DNA of 64,000 nucleotides from Pisolithus tinctorius (GCA_024663395.1 JANFAH010000004.1:1612001-1676000); one strand, 5' to 3'. Shown: positions 21,795 to 32,739, counted from the first letter of the stretch. Notes: a model not told the origin generated them from the letters alone. Program-made: numbers and translations.

Positions 21795-22756
21795 ATAACA
21801 GCAAAGCACTCCTTTGAAAGGCGTTTTCACACCTTGTGGAGATTCTTTTAAGATGGCCTCTGCAACACCGCGTGCAGATGCCGGATTTTGGCCGGCGATT
21901 ACATTTCCGAAAACGAGACCTCGGGCTGCTGACGCCCACACATGAAGGGCTTAGCATTGAAGTTAAAATACTTACCTACCACGGTTCCGCAGCCTCATAA
22001 ATACCCCCAAGGCTTTTGATCTTGTCCTCAACGAGGAAAGGCACATCCTTTTTAAAGTATCAACTGCCTGTTATGCAAAGGCCCTTTTCTACTTGCCTTG
22101 ACTTTGCCAGCCCGTTCCTCAGCGTTTGAAAATGCTGTGGCATGTCTCTGCAAAGATCGGCTTCCCAGATGCGACCAGTGTTCACAACGGCACTAACCAA
22201 TGCTTGCGAGCCTAAAGCTTCGTAGGGACATCTTACCTACACCGGACCATGGCAAACGGGCAGTTGTCGACTTTCCCCCTAGTAGAACTACGGACAGTGG
22301 AAGGTTAATCCTCGGAGAAGAATGCGAGAGTCAGCCTACATCAGACCCTAGTTTAATATTGGCTGGATCTTCGGGCAAGTCAATAATTGGGCCATAACCC
22401 CCGACGTGGAAAATAGCGTCGTAATCGTCTGCTTTGACACCGGATAGCTTTTTAGAATTTGTGAGTTTAGCTATCAGGGCTTTGGTAATCGGTGTTCGAG
22501 AAACGCACGGACATCATACATAATTTCCGCACTTACCTCGGTGCTAGACGGATCTACGGGTGGGTTGGGTCCTTTGGGAACTGCGAAGTCGATGTCGAAG
22601 TAAGGGGACAACACATAACAAGGGTGGGCGGCCTCGGGGAGGTACCATCCCTACTCACAGTTAGTACTGCCGCTCTCTTGCTACTCTGCACAATCACGCA
22701 CCGTGTTCTTTCCTGTCAGAGGTGAAGACAAACAAGACTCTGCGAGTACTGGACAT
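21795..22756 (-). pseudogene. Decayed Hsp31 / DJ-1-PfpI family gene
   Basis: Pieces of an Hsp31-like glyoxalase III/chaperone lie in order on the minus strand: MSSTRRVLFVFTS, GWYLPEAAHPCYVLSPYFDI, DFAVPKGPNPPVDPSSTE, KADDYDAIFHVGGYGPIIDL, VCHGP (the catalytic-cysteine block), ATAFSNAEERAGKVK, KDVPFLVEDKIKSLGGIYEA and VIAGQNPASARGVAEAILKE. They cannot be joined by splicing. The frame changes by single bases before PITKAL, around the VCHGP block and before ATAFSN, and a stop follows EAAEPW unless a poor donor is used. The usual GGHGP is GGYGP here. The piece order and spacing match an intact gene, so the damage is recent. The start ATG is at 22756 and the end is approximate. Confidence 0.8.
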
Positions 22757-23100
22757 GATAATTGACACAGGTGACATGGGACTGAGAATGAGCTATTGCA
22801 TGAACGGCTGGCGCTATACTATGGTGATGCAATGTACCCCTTGGAGTCTCCACGGCGGTTTCTCCTTGTACCACATACCCTTTTTTGGACATGATCAGTA
22901 ACTTTTAACAAAAAGTTACCTAGCTGCAGCTATGACCGCGAACACGATCGGAGGAATATCGTTGATCGACTGTGACGTACTCTGTTTGTGCGTGTGGCGC
23001 TTGATTCGGCATCTTTCGGCATGCGATATAGATCAGTTCAGGGACCAGTACTCCAGTGCTCAGCGGACGATACTGACTCAACACGATCCATCAACTTGCT
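22757..23100. other. Intergenic, pseudogene / MOB1
   Basis: 344 bp between the pseudogene start and the MOB1 ATG. No gene, RNA or repeat is evident; it presumably holds the MOB1 promoter. Confidence 0.5.
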
Positions 23101-24184
23101 ATGTCGTCCTTCTTTGGTTTGTAAGTGCGCCCTTATATGCGTACCTGGATCGTAATCTCTGGCCATCAGGGGAAAGACGCGAACCTTCAAGCCCCGTAAG
23201 GACGTTCCAGAGGGCACGAAGCAATATCAGTTGCGCAAGTACGCAGAGGCAACCTTGGTAAGACGTACCGATAGTGGACCTTTCATCTGATCACTTTATA
23301 ATCTCAGGGATCTGGGAATTTGAGGCTTGCCGTCCAGCTTCCCGAAGGGGAGGACACCAATGAGTGGCTCGCCGTTCATGGTTGGTACAGTTTGACCCAT
23401 GCGCTACGACTCAATGTTGACTTCAAGTCCCCAGCTGTCGATTTCTTTAATCACCTGAACATGTTATACGGTACTATCACTGAGTTCTGCACTCCACAGG
23501 AGGTGTGTCAGGAAGGCGCACTCCACGTTCTGCCTCTCTTATCTGAGCGGAACAGTGCCCTATCATGTCTGCCGGTCCTCGGTGAGCAAACCGTCGGCCT
23601 GGTTCCAAGCTCCGCAGTGTCTGAATGAAGCTTAAGATTTGAGTACCTTTGGGAAGATGGCATCAAGTACAAGAAACCCACCAAACTCCCAGCCCCCCAG
23701 TACGTAGACGCCCTCATGAATTGGACGCAGAACATTCTAGATGACGGAAATGTTTTTCCGAACAAGATCGGTATGGGCCTGGGTCTCCATTAACATACCC
23801 CCAGAAATTGGGATCTGATCTACTGGTCAGGTGTCCCATTCCCCCGTAATTTTCGAGACACGGTCCGCACCATCATTCGGAGGCTCTTCCGGGTCTACGC
23901 CCACATATATAGCAACCATTTCGACCAAATTTGTGCACTAGGCATAGAAGGTGCGGCTTTTGGCAGCACTTACCGGTCGTGGCAACAGGTTCTGATTTGT
24001 GTTCTAGCCCACCTGAATACCAGCTATCGGCATTTCTTTCTGTTCATCAATGAGGTACTTCCTAGTTCAGCATCGTATGTGGGAACTGGACCTTATTCCG
24101 CAGTTCGACCTTATGGACAAGAAGGAGCTAGCTCCACTTGATGAGCTCAACGATGCTATTCTTTCCGAGGACAAATCCCGGTAG
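23101..24184 (+). CDS. MOB1: Mob1 / phocein kinase activator
   Basis: MOB proteins bind and activate NDR/LATS-class kinases in the mitotic exit, septation and polarity pathways. The gene is finely divided: exon 1 is only 20 nt (23101-23120, MSSFFGL), followed by 23170-23257, 23308 onward and about five more, with introns of about 50 bp. The spliced frame is open throughout and gives about 220 aa. It contains [117 protein letters not shown] and [20 protein letters not shown]. The zinc ligands (C..C and H..H) are in place. The stop is the TAG at 24182-24184. Confidence 0.94.
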
Positions 24185-24598
24185 TTCCTGCATGCACCCT
24201 ACCCTACGAGCAATACCGTCATGGTATGGCTGTCATCGCGCACTTTTCGAGTGTCGACAATCCCCCCGGAAAAGTCGAAGGGGTGTATATCGTCATCACT
24301 CATTGTGTCATTCCGTTTCTTAGGCTATGTTGTTCTTCAATATCACTGTTTGTACCATTGAAATAATGTTGAGTTCAATGAGTCTCGTGTATGCTAATGA
24401 CACAACATATTATCTGCGTTCCGGGTGCAAAGGTGAAGAACAATTAGATGTTGTACACGTATCTGTTGCGTGGCGTGGAAACAGTAGCTGGCATGAAGTG
24501 TAGGAAAAGAAAGGAAGCAGGAAGTTTCTAGGTCATGATTCATAATACACCTGTGTTTTCGATAGTGCCGTACGCGGGGGCGACGATGCATGAATATG
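24185..24598. other. Intergenic between convergent MOB1 and BTB gene
   Basis: About 414 bp; an open minus frame crosses it but has no family signature and no ATG-led support. I see no gene. Confidence 0.5.
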
Positions 24599-25798
24599 TC
24601 ATATCGTTCTCTGGAGACCTTCAGCATAAAACCAGAGACCAAAGCACAAGCATACCTTCACAACGGACCACTGCACGATCAGCGTTTTCAATCTCTCCTG
24701 CAGAGCCAGTTTGCATTGCTCGCACGACAACTGTTCTCCCAGCGGAGCGAGAGCTGATTCCATTGTGCTTGTGGACAGATCTAAGCCGACTCATTATTAG
24801 GGGTGGTGTAAGTGTAGCAAGTGAGCAGTACCGTACCGGGTCTAGCATCCCAAGCAAGGTAAGCAGATGCTAATGCCCAAGCACGAGTTAACTTCTTCTG
24901 CTCCGTGAAATCGCATGCCGAAGTGGGTGGATGTGGATGTGGTGGAGGTAAGAGTAGTCGCTTGAGGGCATCGGATCGGCCGAAGTGTAGGAAGAATAGA
25001 CGTCTCAGGTACCTGGGACCCATGCGGTCGACCATTTCATCTGTGAGCACGGCAAGCGAGAACGATAAAAGGTGGGAGGAAGTGGGGACAGCCAGGTCGT
25101 ACAAGTCGTAACTCGCAGCGAGGGTGTAAAGCTCGAGGGGATAAAGTGGCGCATGAGATAGTAGTAGGTTGTAGAGGGGAGTCGATCGAGCGACATACTT
25201 TTTGACCGAGATCCCATAGGCATTCATTACTGCGAGGGCTGACGCAAGGGATTCGAAAGATGGAGAGTAATGAGAACATGATAAGTCGTAAATAGCGTGT
25301 AACACGATGTTCAATTCAATGGAGGATTCTGGAAAGGGGACCACGGGTCCCATGGGGCCAGAATCTGTTCTGGGAGACGGTGGTAACAAGGAGCTAAAAT
25401 TATTGTCGGATGCGGCAAGGAGGATATGCAGGTGAACGTAGAAGAAAACGGAGTCCGACGACAGTAGGACAAGGTCGGGTGAAAGTGAGTGAAGCTGTGC
25501 GCCAGGAAAGAATGTGGTGGACACAGATACAAGTGTGGTTTCGTCTGGAGGTGAGTCCGCCGGAGATGAGGCGAAAGATTCCTAAGAAAGTGTCGATGTT
25601 CCGTCAGCCCGCCCAACACGATGTTACGCAATACGAACGTACAGGGGGTGTTGGAACCTGACCAAGCATGGTACCAATTGGTGGTTCCGCCCGTTCCGCC
25701 ACAGGTTTTTCAATGGCGGACCCTAAGTCCAACTCCAAGGGCTCAGAAACAAACTGAAACACAAAGTCCCAGTCAGGGGCCTCCGGATTTCCAGCCAT
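24599..25798 (-). CDS. BTB-domain protein of agaricomycete type
   Basis: Four or five exons give about 330 aa. The N-terminus MAGNPEAPDWDFVFQFVSEP is followed by SVSTTFFPGAQLHSLSPDLV, LLSSDSVFFYVHLHILLAAS and a helical region (NIVLHAIYDLSCSHYSPSFE). This layout is a BTB/POZ fold as found in lineage-expanded basidiomycete families. The C-terminus LGEQLSCEQCKLALQERLKT ends in a short last exon that gives RTI and the TGA at 24601-24599. These proteins are often proposed as substrate adaptors or dimerising factors, but no specific role is known to me. The ATG at 25798 is the first in frame. Confidence 0.7.
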
Positions 25799-26355
25799 GG
25801 TGGATGACGGTTCTTCGATGCGTATGGAGAGGAACGGCTTATAGGATACTCCGCGGTGAGGAAGTGTACATGCAAGGGGGAAAGGAACGATTATACTGGT
25901 AGGCTGGTGGGTGCAAGGGACAGAAGATTTCAAGACAGACGATATACAGGGAGGGGTTTTATCCCCGCAAGCTTATTTGCCTTAGCTGTGTGGCCACAAA
26001 CAAAATGCAGTTGCCATTTCGGGCGAGCAACGGGTTTCGCCGGCCAGTCGATGGCGGGAGGTAAGCAGGCTCAGATTCGAAACCACGTACTGCCAGTACC
26101 CATACTCACGGATATCTACACGGGTCGATGGGTTGAAGGCCTCGTCCGCTGTTTTGCTCACTATCCCAAACGACACCTGAATTATGTTCGCAAAACCTCC
26201 CTACAAGTGGTCCAGAGTGTAGCAACTTCAATCTCCGAACTAAAGCGTGCTGTAATCTTTCGTCAGACACGGTTAGAATTCGGGGTTGCTGAGAGAAAAT
26301 CGCTCCACCTTCAGATTTGATGCCCAAGTCATGAAGCGACCGCCAGGTGAGAATA
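25799..26355. other. Unresolved stretch between BTB gene and DBP8-like gene
   Basis: A 154-codon plus-strand frame (25856-26320) with a non-ATG start, and short minus-strand frames, cover this interval. One minus frame reads DWPAKPVARPKWQLHFVCGH and ends at about 25930. It could be the last exon of a small gene, but I could not build a convincing model or recognise a family. Confidence 0.25.
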
Positions 26356-28412
26356 TCACATGTCTACACCGACATTCATTTGCTTTTTTTGGCTTTTGGC
26401 TTTATGAATTTCTTCTCTCTTACCAAAGTTTGAATCATGGAGTTCCTGAAGCGTAATATCAATTTCGGTGAGCAAGTTGGGGATCCTAACCCAAACTGAC
26501 CATGTTTGCAAGTCTCTTGGCTGTAGAAATCGTGTTTAATTTCTCAAGCACCTTATCTTCAGGCGCAGCGATCGAGGTAAGTTTGGTTCCTGATCGAGAC
26601 ACGTGACGAAACACTCATAATCGGTAAGCGTGCAGCTCACCGATGCGATCCTCTATCCTCAACAGCCGGACCTTCGTCCATTTCTGTCACAAAGCTTATT
26701 GCCACTCCTCCCTTGCCCGCTCGGGCCGTCCTTCCTACGCGGTGGGTATACTCTTCTGGTTCTCTCGGGAGATCCCAATTAATGATCATGGCGACATCTT
26801 CGATATCCAAGCCACGTGCACCCACGTCTGTCGAAACTAGGACGGGAACAATGGCTGATTTGAAGAGAGATAATGAAGCGAGTCTCTCCCGTTGAGTGAG
26901 CCGCGAGTGCAATCCCGTGCTCCGAATGGAGAGTGTTTTCAGCATGTTCACAAGATAAGCAACAGTACGAGGCTTTGTGCAAAAGATAATTGTAGGAGGT
27001 GGCTGTAAAATTTTCTCTTCTTCTTGGTGGTGCTTCCGCGACCTCTTGGTCTTCTTCGCCACCTTCATGCCAAAGGGTTCCGGTGGCACGCGGCGGAGTC
27101 GTATGGTGCTTTCCGGTGGGTTGCACAACAAATGAAACAAATAAACCTCCCGAACATGATACGGGACAAGCAGGTAGTGTTGCTTAAGGTTAGCAACTGT
27201 CTCGACCCTGTAATGCCAAGTTATTTAGATATTTAACTGCATCGGGAAGTCCCCTACGGTGATTCGGCTCGATGAAAAAATGGTTTCATTTTCCCGGGTT
27301 TCGGTCGTGTCTCTGCTAGGACCTCGACGGCAGGGGTCAGGGTAGCTGTGAAGAGACACGTCTGTCGCTCTGTAGGTAAGTGCTGGAACAAGTACTGCCA
27401 ACTTCCGGTGCGAAAGTAGGGGCGAGTAGTCGATCGGCTTCATCTAAAACCTGTTGCAATCTAAGTTAGAAAACCCGAAGCCTCAGCGCCGCAGTAAAAT
27501 GTGTCGACTCACCAGATATTTAATTCTAGAGAGATCCCAGCCACCACCACTACTTTTGAGGTGGTCAACTATTCGACCAGGTGTCGCAACCACCACGTGG
27601 GGACGGGTATCGAGCTCAAGGGCCTGAGTAATCATATCCATGCCCCCGACAATGACGGATGTGCGTATGCCAATAGCAGCGCCAAGTACAGCAAATTGTT
27701 CTGATATCTGGAACGCAAGCTCTCTTGCGGAAGAGTCCAGTTTTTGACAAAGGCTAACCCAAACTGGCGATATATACTTACCGCGTCGGTGTGAGAACAA
27801 GAGCAAAAATACCATACGGGTCCGCGACAAGTCTTTGAATTATCGGGACGGCGAAAGCTATAGTTTTTCCGGAGCCCGTCTTCGCGTGCCCTATACAATC
27901 CCTTCCTTGAAACATGAATCGATTATATGCAGTACCTGGCGCCGCGTATAGGTTGCGGCTTACCTGACAGAAGCGGTGGGATACATGCCGCTTGGATTTC
28001 AGTAGGGGTGTGAATAGACATACGACGCAAGCGCGGCTTCCAGCGATGGGGAGATTCCCATCTCGGCGAATGAGGATACTAGTTGCGTCGGTGACTTGGT
28101 GAATTCTTTTGGGATCTTAGAATCACGAGAAGAACTTGGCGCCTCAACTTCGCCCCGGCGGTCTTGCTGAACCTCCCTCCTGCTCACACCAAATTCTCTA
28201 ACGCGTGAAAACCGATCGTCAGAAAGGGGAGAATCCTCTTCGTCGGATGATGGCGATCTTCCTTCCGAGTCAGTGAAATCCTGAAAACTACCATTTTCCG
28301 GGAAGTTGTCATCATGGTAGGACGAGCGGAGGCGCTTGGTTGGTCTTGCCTCCTCCAGCCGAAGCAAGTCATCTGCGGTCAGTTCGTCGCACCGGTCTTG
28401 ACGGCGACCCAT
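26356..28412 (-). pseudogene. DBP8: DBP8 / DDX49-type DEAD-box helicase with three frameshifts
   Basis: Dbp8 is a ribosome-biogenesis RNA helicase. All landmarks are present: [33 protein letters not shown] (motif I), LVLTPTRELAFQISEQFAVL, VATPGRIVDHL, VLDEADRLLAPTFAPE (motif II), LFTATLTPAVEVLAE (motif III), VLVSTDVGARGLDIEDVAMI, HRVGRTARAGKGG (motif VI) and EDKVLEKLNTISTAKRLANM. Splice sites are intact. However, the exons change frame by one base at three places that no intron explains: near 28016 (between ALAS and MSIHTPTEI), near 27400 (between FAPEV and QYLFQHLPTER) and near 26668 (between VTEMDEG and RLLRIEDRIG). None lies in a long homopolymer. Either this copy is a young pseudogene or the sequence carries errors here; yeast DBP8 is essential. 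The start ATG is at 28412 and the stop at 26358-26356. Confidence 0.75.
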
Positions 28413-28688
28413 CTGTGATACGTGTTGGTGGCGGTGCAAACGCAGAAAGTAAATAAGGGGGCGTTGGCGTCACAACATCTGTCACACACAGACAACTCCT
28501 TGGCAGCGCATCGTATGGATAACGAACAATATTTGATACAGCAAGTGACACTGGAATACAACTTGTAGTAGGGATCAACCCGTGAATAAGGCTACAATCA
28601 TGGAAGACTTTTAAAGACATAACGTTCGTCTAGACCGTTATAAACCATAAGCGCTCGATTTGAAGACATTTTGATCGTTGCGTGTTAG

Positions 28689-30040
28689 CTAGAGCTGTTG
28701 ATTCCCTTGTCCCTGCCAAAGATTTTCCTGCTCAGCAGAGGTAGAACTTTCGGGTAACCAGGAGAGAAGGGTCGCATGATAAGGATCTAGCCCGTCGCCG
28801 GGACAGTTAAACGTCGCTGGAGTATTCCAGGCACTCAAGAAGGGGTCCGCATTTTCTCCGAAGGGAAGCGGAGAAGCAGTCGATCTCAACAATGGTAATG
28901 GCGTGTAGTCTTGGCCCAGGGTATGGGGCACATGATGTTCCTTGAGACGGAAATACGCGGAGGGCGGTTGAGTATCACCCAGTATGCCAGAATTGTGGTC
29001 GGTTGTTGGCACCTGCAAAGAAGTCAGATTACACGCCGGGATGAAATAATCAAGTTACAAACAATATTCAAGCCTTGCACCAACTCCGACAGCATATTCT
29101 CCGGATTGAACAGCGTAGCAGATTGACCCTCATAGATTTGCGTTTGAGGTGCATTCCCGCCGAATGGGCTCACGCTTGTCAACTGATCTTGCAATGTAAA
29201 CGGAGGCAACACCGTGGCCAGCGAAAGCGGAGACAAAGCCAGTGGGGCAGGCGTGGAGGGCATGGTTGACCCCTTCGGAGTAGTCAACCTGCCATCATCG
29301 TACGGAAACATCCTTGCAGAAGATCCAGTGGCCGGTGGCCCACGCACTGGGCCTATGGAGGATTCAATAGAGTTGGAGAACGTCTCTGCGGCAGAACTAT
29401 CATGATGTTGACTAGTGTTGCCGTTGCGCTTATTTTTGCCCGTCCGCTTTCCTGCGGTCCTCCGAGTCGGCCTAAATTTGTAATGGGGGTACTTGGCCTG
29501 GTGAGCAGCCGTCACCGCCGCGGCTTTCTCATGCCAGATTGCCTTTTCTTCTGCGGATAGCATATTCCAACATTCGCCAATAATGCGGCTCAGATTTTGT
29601 TGACGTTTTTCGACCTCCCGTGGTATAGTACGTCTCTTCAGGAAATCAGAACGATAAAGCAAGAAAGCGTTCGGAGGTCGTGGGATGTGCTGGGGGTGCA
29701 CTTCGACTAGGCGTTGTTGAGTAAAATTCGGATCGAAAGAAACAGACGTGTCCTCAAAGAACAACAGGGATGACGTGGGGAAAGGTGATTCATCAACGGG
29801 TGTTGAAGACGCTGGCGCTGGACGAAAGCGTCGGCCACTCGGGAGACCAGGAGGGGCAGATTGAGCACGGAAGTTTCCAAAAAATTGGGGAATTTCCATA
29901 GAAAGAGGAGTGTGACGCGGAGTAGAGACCGCGGAACTAGCCTGAAGGTGTCCGTCGACAGTGAGAGGGGGGACGTAGCCTACTCCAAAGCATGAGTGGC
30001 AGTTACGGTACGCAAAAGGAGGCAAACCGTCGGAAGTCAT
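28689..30040 (-). CDS. HMG-box transcription factor (MATA_HMG type)
   Basis: Two exons (30040-29063, 29012-28689) give 433 aa. A single HMG box at about residues 120-195 reads IPRPPNAFLLYRSDFLKRRT, then NLSRIIGECWNMLSAEEKAI, then AKYPHYKFRPTRRTAGKR. This is the RPxNAFxLYR form shared by fungal mating-type HMG proteins, Ste11 and Prf1/Rop1-like regulators. It is followed by a basic stretch. The rest is low-complexity Ser/Pro/Thr sequence with no other domain. There is no homeodomain or pheromone-receptor gene nearby, so this is not evidence of a mating-type locus. Its targets are unknown; a role in mating or fruiting is possible from the family only. Confidence 0.82.
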
Positions 30041-30847
30041 GGTGAAAACTTCAAGGGGCTGGCGTCAGGGAGGGTACGTCCAGCAGGGGAAAATACTATG
30101 ACAATCCAATAAAGAACGCAGGTGATCCTCTCTTTTATACAGCGCCCAAAGCGGCGAAAAAGCTGATCGGCATAAATTAGTGGCATAGCTCACTAGGTAC
30201 GCTGAAAGATATGTCCATGAAAGACCTGCGAACAAAGTAGAAAGGCGTGGACAACAGTTAACGCGTGGCACGTGACTTGAACATAGCAACGCCGGCACCG
30301 CGCGGACGCACGTTGCGGGAGCCTTTGACTTTCGAGCGCAGGGTACATCGTGACACGCATGTTCACACGTGTACTTGTTCGACGTTAGCATGGCTTTTAC
30401 TTACCCCAGATTTCCCAAATACACCTCTTGACGATTCTCGTCTGGGTAGTTGCGTTGGGCCCGGTGCGATGAGTTGAGATGGCACGCAACTAAGATCATG
30501 CCTAAGTGATCCCCTGAATCAAGGACACCCAAACTTTTTATTCGCCTCGTGGCCTGCGTCGCGGTCGTTAGGCGGTATGAGGCAAAGGGTCGAAAGCCCC
30601 ACAATGCAGGATGCCCGGGGCTACGGATCGGCTCTCACACTCGGCCAGCATCGACCGGCCCTTGGGGGATCCAATCGATTTTTCGGGGCTGTAAATCAAT
30701 TATTGTGACATCTAAGAAATAAACACGTGTCGAGTGGGTCCCCAATGAGTTCCGCAATGACGTCAAAATCTATTCTGCACTACCAGCTCTGTGTTTCATT
30801 CGTCAGTCTGGCAATGAGTAAAGTGACCAGGCGCCTTAACTCACGAT
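30041..30847. other. Long intergenic region upstream of the HMG-box gene
   Basis: 807 bp with no supported gene. It contains AACAAAG at 30231-30237, a core HMG-box binding site, about 190 bp upstream of the HMG ATG. No tRNA or repeat was seen. Long upstream regions are common for developmental regulators. Confidence 0.45.
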
Positions 30848-32119
30848 CTACGCGGACATCGTGATCCAGTATGCTTCTCCAGCGGCTTTTTTTACCCTGT
30901 TCATAATGGCTAAACCCTCCCTGTCCTCGGAAACCTCTTCGATGAGAATGATATCAACGCCGGCCTTTTCCAATGTGAGCAAACCGTCAAAGAGTCGTCG
31001 AGCCGTCACGGCTGGCTCCGCCGAGGATCCAAGCACATATTGATGCCACTGGATTTCGGCGTCATTAACAAGGCCTTCGACAATGCTGGAGTCCGATGGT
31101 GTCATTAGTCCGACTTTTAACGATTTGCAAGAAGTCATGGAACGCTTCAGGGAATCTAACAGATCCAAAGGTGTAATAACCTCTACTCCAGGTGGTGGTT
31201 TAGATATCGTCCGCAGCAACTTTACCGGAACCGAGGGTGAGTAATGACGGTACTTCATCCCAGGGGTAGTTGGAGCCTGCTCGATGTCTTCGTCCAAAAA
31301 GTCGCGACGGTAGACCAGGACCTTAGGGACTGCTCCTTGATTAAAATTCTGTTGTAAGACCCGTTCTATATCCTCCACCGGAACGCCGCCAGGTCTGAGC
31401 ACACGAATACTTCCATCCTCGTGCAAGCCGTCGACGACGGTACTCTCCAACCCGACGTCACAAAAACCACCATCTAATACGAGGCCTAGTTTCCCACCGA
31501 GGTCGCGAAGGACATGATCGGCACGAGTGGGACTTGGCTTCCCGGAAGAATTAGCGCTTGGCGCAGCCAAAGGAGAGCCGGAGATGGCGATCAGAGCCCG
31601 CGCAACGGGGTGGGAGGGCATTCTAATAGCAACAGTTGGTTGGCCCGCAGTGATGATACTTGGTATTTTGGCGGGATCACGCGGGAATAGCAAGGTGAGT
31701 GGGCCGGGCCAGAAATGCTCGATTAGGACCCGGTAAGCACTTGGTATGGTATAACCAGCAGGAAGTAAAGACAGCAACATGTATTGGGAGGAGATATGAA
31801 CGATTAGGGGGTTGTCTGGTGGACGACCCTTGGTAGCAAATATCCGGGCTGAGGCTGAAGCATCGAGTGCAAGAGCTCCGAGACCATAAACGGTCTCTGT
31901 CGGGAAGGCAACCGTCTGAAGGTCCTCTACCAGATGGCGAGAAGCGGTTCGTATAGCTGCCAGAGTTTCCGATGACTTGATCAGGGGTACACCATCGGCA
32001 TCGAACGAGATAGATGAGGGGTCGCACTTGAGCACCTGGGTTGATAAGGAAAGCGTGGGCGCAGGAGGCCATTGCCACAGACGACTAATCGTGGCGAGAC
32101 AACGTTTTAGAGTGTTCAT
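30848..32119 (-). CDS. SUA5: Sua5 / YrdC threonylcarbamoyl-AMP synthase
   Basis: Sua5 makes threonylcarbamoyl-AMP for the t6A37 modification of ANN-decoding tRNAs. A single uninterrupted exon, unusual in this window, gives 423 aa from the ATG at 32119. The YrdC domain has VAFPTETVYGLGALALDASA, IFATKGRPPDNPLIVHISS, WPGPLTLLFPRD, TVAIRMPSHPVARALI and PLAAPSANSSGKPSPT. The C-terminal Sua5 domain includes TTPGMKYRHYSPSVPVKLL. An in-frame ATG at 32203 would add 28 residues. The shorter form begins MNTLKRCLATISRLW, which looks like a mitochondrial presequence, so two starts could serve two compartments. This is an inference; the YrdC assignment is secure. Confidence 0.93.
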   Translation of the reverse strand: MNTLKRCLATISRLWQWPPAPTLSLSTQVLKCDPSSISFDADGVPLIKSSETLAAIRTASRHLVEDLQTVAFPTETVYGLGALALDASASARIFATKGRPPDNPLIVHISSQYMLLSLLPAGYTIPSAYRVLIEHFWPGPLTLLFPRDPAKIPSIITAGQPTVAIRMPSHPVARALIAISGSPLAAPSANSSGKPSPTRADHVLRDLGGKLGLVLDGGFCDVGLESTVVDGLHEDGSIRVLRPGGVPVEDIERVLQQNFNQGAVPKVLVYRRDFLDEDIEQAPTTPGMKYRHYSPSVPVKLLRTISKPPPGVEVITPLDLLDSLKRSMTSCKSLKVGLMTPSDSSIVEGLVNDAEIQWHQYVLGSSAEPAVTARRLFDGLLTLEKAGVDIILIEEVSEDREGLAIMNRVKKAAGEAYWITMSA

Positions 32120-32318
32120 CAGAGTGATATGGTAGTGAACGGCTGGAGAGTGCACAAAATTCTTCCCGTGATGATGAACCAAACAAATCAAACTGGCTCG
32201 CATCTACTTTCAAACGAACCACTATGTATCTATCCAACTTCAAAGCGGTCCCTCATCATTTTTGGTGTACTACGCATGGGCCTGCCAAAGCAATGTCCAT
32301 CAAACCTGAATATGAATC

Positions 32319-32739
32319 TCATTTCTCCGAGCCGGAGGTAACTGGCATATTCAGGCCAACCCGTCTGGCAGTGGCCTCTATTCGCTCTTCCGCTGTCAAA
32401 TCAACGAGGGGATTATATCTTTCCAATAGCGTCTATGGCGCGTGTGTGTTCAGCGAGTCGTATCAAGACAACCTGATGCTCTCTCACCTTGTACTGCCTC
32501 TGCGAGTGCATGAAAGTCAGGACGTCCTCCACGTCATGCTGGAATGTTTCCGACTGGTGATTCCTTTCGAACAGCGTCCGAAAATTGGTCGAGATTTCCT
32601 GGTTTCTCTGGGACCGGGGAGCGATACTCTGAAGGCTACTCAGAATACTAATGCAGGGTATGTGTGTCTATGAATTACTAACCGCCTTGGCCACCTCCCT
32701 CACAAGGCGTCGATACAGACGCGAATGTTGAGAAGCCAT
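32319..32739 (-). CDS. FMC1: FMC1-like LYR-motif mitochondrial assembly factor
   Basis: Fmc1 is a small matrix protein of the LYR family needed for assembly of the F1 part of ATP synthase in yeast. Three exons (32739-32683, 32628-32488, 32432-32319) give 103 aa. They read HSRLYRRLVREVAKA with the LYR tripeptide, SIAPRSQRNQEISTNFRTLF, HDVEDVLTFMHSQRQYK and LLERYNPLVDLTAEERIEAT followed by ARRVGLNMP. The last two match the Fmc1 pattern LLERYNPxxxLxxxExVxxTARRVGLxxP. Introns are 54 and 55 bp, and the last one is framed by good consensus ends. No single frame covers the gene because the exons are short. Confidence 0.87.

Noticed and set aside
25856..26320. 154-codon plus-strand ORF as a gene
   Set aside because: It has a non-ATG start, no family motif and overlaps another plausible minus frame. 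I recorded the interval as unresolved instead.
28689..30040. Mating-type locus
   Set aside because: There is a single HMG-box gene with no homeodomain, pheromone or receptor genes nearby. HMG regulators of this type also occur elsewhere in basidiomycete genomes.
30041..30847. A tRNA or other RNA gene in the long intergenic region
   Set aside because: No A-box/B-box pair or cloverleaf could be drawn.
32224..32673. 149-codon plus-strand ORF as a gene
   Set aside because: It is antisense to the three FMC1 exons, which splice into a recognised LYR protein.
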